64,000 nt of DNA from Isoetes taiwanensis (lineage: Eukaryota; Streptophyta; Lycopodiopsida; Isoetales; Isoetaceae), in the NCBI GenBank assembly GCA_021234155.1, contig JAJEKV010000056.1:3083330-3147329 (forward strand), given 5' to 3'. Positions 57,198-64,000 of this stretch are shown piece by piece. The translations under genes were made by a program, and so were the position numbers. The notes below the pieces were generated by a model. It saw only the letters and a list, made by a program, of their open reading frames with translations, ran no database searches and was not told where the DNA came from. Position 1 is the stretch's first letter. Each line of letters opens with the position of its first letter.

Positions 57198-57555
57198 TGT
57201 TAATTGTGAGTTCTTGGCATACACCCTGCAGCAACAGTCTATGACTGTCGGATGCTACAAAGCTGCCATGCTCATGATTACAAAACAAGAATAAGAAAAA
57301 CAAATATGTACAAAGAAGAAGAAGAAGAAGAAGAAGAGAGTGAAGAAAACGTGGCCAAATGAGGCTCTCCAAATTTGAGATAAAACCTGAGTACATCTGA
57401 AGAGGCTCCGGTCTAATATAGTGTAGACCACAAATCTGGGCCCTACATCTAGCTAAATCTAAGCCATACACTTAAGTTAACCTAAACATGCCAAGTGTCG
57501 TATGCCACCACTGACACCTAGCATGTGCACAATGTTAACCACTTGGTGGTTAACA
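57198..57555 (-). repeat. 5' LTR of the non-autonomous element
   Basis: Matches 53497-53823. It carries a (GAA)n expansion at 57316-57336 and is adjacent on its inner side to the primer-binding site (57179-57197). Confidence 0.92.
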
Positions 57556-57990
57556 CAGATTTTCTACAATGGTGAATAGTGGGTAGTCGCACACATGCAA
57601 ACTACCCACAAAGAAAAATAAAGGGAATGTTCAATTATACAACTTGGACCCCAGAAAATACAATGCTAATAGATGTTTGTGTACCTGCCGAAAGCTTATC
57701 ATCGAGATTAAAGAACCCCGCACGAATGGAGAAGTCAAAGCTGTTGTTGCTTGTCAACTTATACCTGTACATCAGTGGAGGGGCTGATCACACGTGCCGC
57801 GTGACAAAAAAACCTCTTCAAATAGAGGAGCTGGTCACTCGTGCCATACAAAAAATAAAAGAGGGAGGGGGGGGAGGGATTCAAAGAATATAGAATCAGG
57901 GATAGGTTTTGTATGTTCGAAATCCAAATTCCTGACGTATAAAGTTAAAAAATACGTATTTTTTTGAAAAAAACATATTTTACGTATTTT
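57556..57990. other. Spacer with no recognised gene
   Basis: A 104-codon plus-strand frame at 57579-57893 has no motif and ends in low-complexity GGGG-rich sequence; judged not a gene. The left edge is the CAGAT target duplication. Confidence 0.4.
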
Positions 57991-57992
57991 TT

Positions 57993-58160
57993 AATCGCCG
58001 GTCGGAAAAAAAAAATTCGACCGGCCATCGATAAAGTTTTTTTTTAAAGACTTGAACAAAAAAAAAAGCGTCGCAAAAAAAAAAAAAAAAAAAAACGACA
58101 TTTGCGTGCAGCGAAACCTTTCGCTTTTATCGACGCTGAAAAAACTTTCAGCGTCGCGAT
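57993..58160. repeat. Run of three perfect hairpins
   Basis: GCCGGTCG..CGACCGGC (57994-58024, A-rich loop), GCGAAA-CC-TTTCGC (58112-58125) and an 11-bp stem CGACGCTGAAA-AAAC-TTTCAGCGTCG (58132-58157) follow one another, separated by A/T homopolymers. No coding frame. Confidence 0.8.
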
Positions 58161-58244
58161 TTTCAAATTTCAAATTCGGAAAGAAAAAAAAATATATATT
58201 TTATTTTTTTTTGTTGCCCGCTCTATATTGTTTCGTTATACTGT

Positions 58245-58473
58245 TTCGCGTACGCGAAAAAAGTATCGCGTACGCGGTTTATAGGATTTCGCGCGTACGC
58301 GAAATTCAAATTTCAAATCTGCACGCGAATTTTTTTTTTTTTGGGGTTCGCGTACGCGAAAGTTTTTTCGCGTACGCAAAACAGAAGGTTTCGCGTACGC
58401 GAAGGCCATTGATTTTTTTATTTTTTATTTTTTTTTTCCGCGTACGCGGTTTTCACTGTTTCGCGTACGCGGT
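58245..58473. repeat. Cluster of eight CGCGTACGCG palindromes
   Basis: The 10-bp palindrome starts at 58247, 58267, 58292, 58349, 58369 (one mismatch), 58392, 58439 and 58462, usually extended to TTCGCGTACGCGAA. Spacers are irregular and rich in T homopolymers. It is highly CpG-rich in an AT-rich setting. Confidence 0.93.
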
Positions 58474-58499
58474 TTTCACTGTTTCACTGTTTTCGTCTT

Positions 58500-58960
58500 A
58501 AATAGCGACCTCCCAACTAGAAAATGCATGCAACACATGCATGCTCGCCCATCCTAAAATCTTGATCCAATGGCTCGGATTGATGTGATTTTAGAATTGG
58601 GCTCACATGAAATCGACAAGAGCTCCCAAAAAGAAGACAACTTTAATCATCAAAATGGGATCGAGGGCGAAGGTCGAAAGATTATGGCTAAAGAAGAGGC
58701 AAGGTCGGGGAAGAACATGCCATAACATGGAAAGAAATGCCAAATTGGTCAAGCCAAGCAGGGAGATGCAACACCCTTACGTGGTTTCAAAGAATAACGA
58801 ATAAGGTACTGATGAGCGAGATGAGAAAGCGTCGATGAGATGTTCATAAAGAACCTTGCCTTAAATATTGATCTTCCAACCAGAAAATGCATGCATGCAA
58901 GACATGCATCCTCGCCATTCTAGAAACTCGATCCGATGGCTTGGGTCGATGTGATCACAG
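58500..58960. repeat. Direct repeats of about 95 bp, 362 bp apart
   Basis: AAATAGCGACCTCCCAAC..GAAAATGCATGC...GATGTGAT (58500-58592) matches 58861-58955 at reduced identity. Between them is 270 bp with no known motif. A non-coding duplication. Confidence 0.75.
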
Positions 58961-59570
58961 GAATATCTTCGAGTCACGTAAATGCCTCAATCAATTTGCC
59001 ATTAGAAATTGAGTTAAAGCCTTAGAATTGTCTAAGCTTAGCAAGAAGCACTCCAGCTCGAAGTCTTAGGTTAATAAGTAACATAGTAAGTACTCCTTAT
59101 GCAATGTCGAGTGGTTCGTGTTTTCACATAAAAAGGTTGTGCTCTAACGTCTAGAAATAGCTACAACACATACAAGTGTGTGCACAAGAGGGAAAAATAT
59201 AAACATTCTATGTTGTAAAAACAAGGTCATGGGAGAAGAGCTAATTCCTAAACTATATGCATATAAAATAAGAGACTGTTGTTAGATAATACATGTTAGT
59301 CTATAAGCTTGCATCTTCTCATTTTTGAATTGTTATATATATGCATCTTGGTGTTTTGGCTTCCATGTAGCAGCTTTGAAGGATGCGACTCTTGTGTAAT
59401 ACTTTTAACCCAACTCTTAGCCCTCTGGATGATTTGTTTCTTTTTCTTTATCATTGGTTGTGTGCAAAATTTGGATTTTTGGACTGGTATTTGGCAACAA
59501 CTTGTGACATTTTTTTTGTTTGCTTTCTTTCTATGACGATGTAATCGTGTATTGGCATTCGTCATCGAGC
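58961..59570. repeat. Paralogous intergenic block, right copy, with empty CACTA site
   Basis: Matches 44461-44509 joined directly to 47733-48400. CAATTTGCCATTAGAAATTGAG at 58993-59014 is the uninterrupted version of the CACTA target. No gene seen. Confidence 0.8.
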
Positions 59571-60760
59571 CTTTCTGTGTCTATATAGATTCAATGATGT
59601 CGAAGAAAACGTTAATCGATGTGTCAGGAATGTATTGTGTCTATTTACTTCGTACTTGTAGTAATCGACTTCATATTCTAAAATCTTAGGGTTGTAAGGC
59701 TATTGATCTAGAATAATTGCTTCACCTCCTCTATAATTGCTTCGACTGGCTGGCATTCAAGGAGCAACAGGAGCACAGATGCAGGTGCTACAATATGGTG
59801 GTCCGAGGCTTTCTTGTATGAGGCAAAGGAAGATTTCTTCTTGATGAGGCCCTCTCCAAGATGAGCTCTTTCATGTCATGTGCACATTGTCAGGGCATCC
59901 CATCTTGACGTCACGGTAGCAAATTTAGTAGTCAAAGATGCCATATCCTGTTAGGGAACGAGGTTGAAAGACATCCCTATATAAATGGACTATGACTTCA
60001 CACCGATGCAGCAAGAATCACGCTGCTGAGAGCTTGCTTACGTGAGAAATATAAGAAACACTGGTGGTGCCATTGCCTTGGTTCCTCGGGGATTCATCTA
60101 TATGTATAGGGGATATGCCATCTAAGAAGATGGGGTTAGGTAAAACCCCCTTATTTGCCATTGTTCATCGCATCCATCCCTCCGAATGTACACCCATAAG
60201 ATATTTCTACATAGTCAAGACTAGAAACTAGCAAACTTTTGCATGTATTTTCTCTTTACATGTCTTTCTATATATTCTATCCCCTCTTAGTGTATTTTTC
60301 ATGCAACCAAGCCATTGCTCATATTTTTTTTTGCGTATATATACTGCACACAAATACTAATAAAATTCCCCTAGAAGTATACGTTGATGTTATCTATACA
60401 CTACAATTGTGAACCCCCCTTGAATTGGTTCAAGGTAAGGTAAGGACTCTCTAACCACCTATCCATGTTATGGCAGAAGCTGTGCAGAACAAAAAAGTTG
60501 GGTCACCATCGATGTAACAATTGGCCGGCTACAGTTCTTGATGCAAGTGTTGCAGCTGCTAATACAATCCCTCGTGGTGTTGGTACTATTGGTGCTATTT
60601 TGAAAACCCCTCGAGGTGCCACTATTATTGTTGTTACTATTGCAATCCCTCGAGGTGCTGCTACTGCACCTGCTACTGCGGCGACTCCTCATAGTATTAC
60701 TATCGCAACTGCATATGTCATCACTTCTAAATGGGGACTCTATCTGCATGTCCAAACTCC
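59571..60760. other. Intergenic, low-complexity triplets near 60560-60700
   Basis: No recognised gene. The 60465-60764 frame is Ala/Thr/Ile-rich owing to repeated ACTATT, GCTACT and CCTCGAGGTGC words. The same stretch gives a Ser/Asn-rich frame on the other strand; both are judged compositional. Confidence 0.4.
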
Positions 60761-60763
60761 ATA

Positions 60764-62250
60764 GTTAGGGATATGGACTTCATTTTCCTTATAGAAACAT
60801 GGGAACATGTTGGACGAAGGATAATAGATCTGTCAAGATACCAATACTATGCATTGTTCAATGATTGCATAGGCAAGGGGGGACATGGCAGAATAGTCTG
60901 CTACTATAAGACAACATTGGCACCTCCAAATTTTCCCCATAGGGTAGATACACAATTGTTACATATGATTAAGAGTATAGAACCAGTGTAGAAAACCCCT
61001 TGTCACTGCATGTTACTTTCCACATGCAGACTCAAACTTCTATCATCGGCACTCAGACGTAGACAGACTAAACCCATATGTAATGATGGCATTCAACAAT
61101 ACATAAAATTAGGACATGTGATGCTAGTTGAAAATTTCAATGCAAGCACATGCGAGGAGCAACTAACAAAGTTCAACCATACAACTCCAGGCAACAGAGG
61201 ACTTTTAGTCGCGCACGTTCGTTAATAGAGTTATCTTGTCATTTAATTTGAAAGACAACTGCTTCAGATGCACATTATCTTTGACTTCATTTGCAATGGT
61301 CTCGCATAATAGCCATCATCCTCCCTCTACACTTGTCAAGTGGAGAATCATGGAGGAAGATCCAGTATTGTAGATTATGTGCTTGTGGCTGAGCAAGATT
61401 TACACCTTATCAAAGATCTGCAGGTGGCAACAGATAAAAGAGATTCAGATCATCAACCTCTATTTTTTGAAGTAGATTGAAAACTTGTGCAGATCCACTA
61501 AAAGCTAACTTCCACTTGAGTCAGCTCCACCTAGATTACGACCAAGCAAAGTCTTATGCCCAGCTACTAACAAAAGCATGAATGAAAATTCTACAGTTTC
61601 CCCCATAAGAGCAATAGTCTGACAAGCTGGTCACAATCCTTTTGAGTGTCGCAGATTGATGCTTTGGGAGAAGACGCAGACGAAGGCCTTTGCATTTGAT
61701 AGCTTTTGTGTTTGACAAGCTTTCCTTGAAATGGGTAGATTGATGCTCAGTGCAAGGAGCTTAAATGCCAGCTTAGACTGGTTATTGATCCAACTCTCAG
61801 GTTGCAGACAATTACAAAGCTTTCCTAAAGGTCAAGAGGGCACAATATGTAGCAAAACATTAGTGGGAGATGTTCTACCTTCTTGATCGTCACTCCAAGG
61901 CATTTTGGAGAAGACGTATTATAGAAATCTATGCAATCTACTAGAGACATCTCTCAAAAACATTGCACGCCTTGATAAGGACATCAGAAAGAAGTGACAA
62001 GATTTCTATTGCTGCTTTTAACTTTGCCAAAGATTTTGACACAGTTCCTAGGGAGAAGCTGTGGGAAATAATAACACGGTTGGAAGTCCCCCAAGAGTTG
62101 CAATATGCAGTATATAGACTCTATGAACCATATCAGCATGAACGTCACCATCTGAACGAGTCATCAACTTAGTGTTGGAGTTGATCAAGGGCACCTACTC
62201 TCCCTTACGTTATTTAAATTGTACATTGATCAACTTGCATTAGAGAAAAT
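60764..62250 (+). pseudogene. Decayed LINE (endonuclease and RT remnants)
   Basis: MDFIFLIETWEH and GKGGHGRIVCYYKT (60773-60910) match the start of an EEP-type LINE endonuclease. Further on, AAFNFAKDFDTVPREKLW followed by VPQELQYAVYRLYEPY (61993-62130) matches RT motif A (usually DFRKAFDTVPR). Many stops and shifts lie between them. It is of a different subtype from the LINE at 33854, whose motif A reads KAFDSVSW. Confidence 0.7.
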
Positions 62251-62727
62251 ATGGGGTTTCCAAAGGGTCCCCTAAGAAATTATAAATTACTTTCATTGTA
62301 TTTTCTTGTTAAATATAATATGGGGCTATGGGTCAATTTTTTGCATTAATAATGCAAATCTGTGATATCTTTTCCACCACCATTTCAAATCTCTTATTCC
62401 TTTTTATGCTCCCCTGCTGCCACGTGGATGCCAAGTTCGTATGTGTTAGCTGGGGAGATCTTCCCTTCTCGTGAACTGGAGCTCCGTGGTCGCCTGCATT
62501 CGTTTAGGATCCACCAACCCACTATAAACTAAAAGTGATGGCATATGAAGTCAAACAGATCAAGTGCTGCCTCTTGGATCCAAAATTCGGCCGTGCATTC
62601 CCACCTGATCCATGAGGCAACTCCTTTCTCCATCCGATCTGCTTTGATGTTTTCACATTTGAAATTCAAATTTAAATTCAAATTTAAAAATTCAAACCTT
62701 GTGCCCTGATCAAAAACCAACAGGATC
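62251..62727. other. Spacer before the last gene
   Basis: AT-rich; AAATTCAAATTT words repeat at 62664-62696. No gene or clear promoter element recognised. Confidence 0.4.
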
Positions 62728-63948
62728 ATGGCCCGAGCAGTTGTCCATACACTGTTGCTTCAATTGCTTGCTTCCACTGTTATGGCCCAGATCACAATTA
62801 ATCTCCCATCAGCTGAGTATGCTCAAACCATAAACAAGCATAGGTTAATTTCAAGGCACCTTGAAGATAAGAATGCATTGCGCAATTCTGGAGCAAAGCA
62901 TGCAAATATTTGGGCAAGAAAAGAGATTTACCCAAAGAATCCTATGACCGGACATCATCCAGATTTTAATTCGGTTGCCAGTTTAGTAAAGTTTGCTTGT
63001 GAAGGTAAATCAAGTTTGCTTGGATATTGCACAGACATGATGCAATACAGTGGCCAATTGTTGACTGAAATTCACAGATTAAGGTGCATGCATGCACGAA
63101 ATGAAGAATTTTGTAATTTAGCAAGAACAAGCATGTCAATGGAAAGTGCAATGAAGGAGAGAGAGAAGACAATTATAAAATAAAAAAATGACATATTGCA
63201 GCTTGAAGGTGATAAAATGCTTGCTAATTGTGTGCTGAAATTGACACAGCAAGAATGTGAGTCAGAGAGCAATCGTGCAAATGACTTGAAGAGGAAACTT
63301 GTATGTGCTGAGAAGAGATTGGTCCGGATGAAGAGGACCTCTCTTGGATGGTGAGAAAGGAAGAAATAGAAAAAATCAATTGAGAACTTGAATATGACGT
63401 GTGGTGCTGCCAAGAGAAGAATTTATGCAATGAAGAATGTGTTAAACACAAAGAGGCCACACAATGACCAACAGGTTGTGAGGAAAAATGTAGGACAGAT
63501 TATTAAAATAATTGTTAACAATGATGAGATAATTTCCTTGCTTGATGACCCTTCAAGCATTGGCCGTAGGAAAAGAGTGCTTGAACATGTGGTTGGCGAG
63601 ATATACTCTAAAATTGATGCATCCAAAGTTCAAGAGGTCTGTGATACTGCTAGGATCAGTAGGCAGAGCTACAAGTTATTGTTCAAGCCACTTTATGATG
63701 CTTTGAAGTCATTCAGCACAAAGAAAATTGCCATCCCTAGACCCTACAGCTTAGAGCTAATCAAAAGGAGGAAAAACATTTCAGTAAGTGAAATATTAGG
63801 AAGCATGCACTCTCTGGAATGTGGTTTTTCTGTTGCAGTTTCAGTTACAGTTGGGAACAATAAGGGCGCCAAAAAAACTAGAAAAGATCCCAAAAAAGGC
63901 TCAAGAAGTAAAGAGAGAGATATTCTTGGATTGTATGCGAAAAAATAA
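62728..63948 (+). pseudogene. Unidentified coiled-coil protein gene with three in-frame stops
   Basis: One frame runs from the ATG at 62728 to the TAA at 63946-63948 (about 406 codons), interrupted only by TAA 63181, TGA 63352 and TAG 63367. Between the stops the frame still encodes heptad-like, charged sequence (LKLTQQECESESNRANDLKR), so an intron is unlikely and decay by substitution is the simpler view. The C-terminal part contains CDTARISRQSYKLLFKPLYDAL and a basic tail (KKTRKDPKKGSRSKERD). The family is not recognised; a transposon-derived protein is possible. Confidence 0.5.
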
Positions 63949-64000
63949 CGTGTGGTTTGAATTGGATAAGATTTTAAGTTTCATGGTCGTTTATTATAAC

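Larger units (their letters stand above)
53497..57555 (-). mobile_element. Non-autonomous LTR retrotransposon, complete, 4.06 kb
   Basis: LTRs at 53497-53823 and 57198-57555 start TGTTAATTGTGAG and end GGTTAACA. A perfect 5-bp target duplication CAGAT flanks it (53492-53496 and 57556-57560). On the minus strand the primer site GTGGCGCCGTTATGCCGGG adjoins the right LTR, and the purine tract TTTTAGGGGGAGTCAG adjoins the left LTR. The interior has no gag or pol motifs, so it depends on proteins from elsewhere. A LINE fragment and a GCGTGG-rich tract lie inside. Confidence 0.93.

Overview
ORGANISM AND CHARACTER. The window is nuclear DNA of a land plant. The evidence is a CLE-type signalling peptide gene with short GT-AG introns, Ty1/copia, L1-type LINE and CACTA transposons, LTR primer sites matching initiator tRNA-Met, and long AT-rich intergenic DNA. 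Its repeat load would suit a large-genome seed-free plant such as a fern, but nothing read here proves that. No rRNA, tRNA or CRISPR array was seen.

LAYOUT. (1) 1-17662: a tandem array of a 2.9-3.3 kb unit (six copies, two truncated). Each unit carries the same exon-like open frames. The array is interrupted by two copies (A, B) of a minus-strand gene fragment. (2) 17663-21130: a minus-strand gene whose C-terminus is an almost canonical histone H3 fold behind a long N-terminal extension. Upstream of it lie the primer-binding site and LTR of an LTR retroelement. (3) 21300-28550: minus-strand cluster. A DUF8039-like/H3-like fusion (22291-23692, frameshifted), a second large protein with an H3-tail-like segment (24911-26314) and an unidentified multi-exon gene (26887-28069) alternate with three arrays of a palindrome (TTTCGCACCGT..ACGGTGCGAAA). 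All three arrays have a period of 57 bp. (4) 28717-38712: two minus-strand copia elements, one inside the remains of the other, and an L1-type LINE inserted in the older one with a 14-bp target duplication. (5) 42549-43982: a divergent pair of three-exon secreted-peptide genes, one a clear CLE gene (RQVPSGPDPVHH at the very C-terminus) and one with two CLE-like motifs. (6) 43983-59600: two diverged paralogous stretches of intergenic DNA. One is split by a 3.2 kb CACTA element; the other is split by a 4.06 kb non-autonomous LTR element and retains the empty CACTA site. Also here are microsatellites, LINE 3' ends with different simple-repeat tails, and a hairpin-dense block (57990-58475). (7) 59600-64000: a decayed LINE and a coiled-coil gene with three in-frame stops.

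HOW IT FITS TOGETHER. The only intact-looking host genes are the CLE pair. The most unusual content is the 17.8-26.4 kb cluster: three different proteins that end in, or contain, H3-like sequence, two of them with a 57-bp palindrome array starting about 80-100 bp upstream of the start codon. This looks like a family of histone-fusion genes spread with mobile DNA and probably regulated, packaged or segregated through the palindromes; that interpretation is inference.
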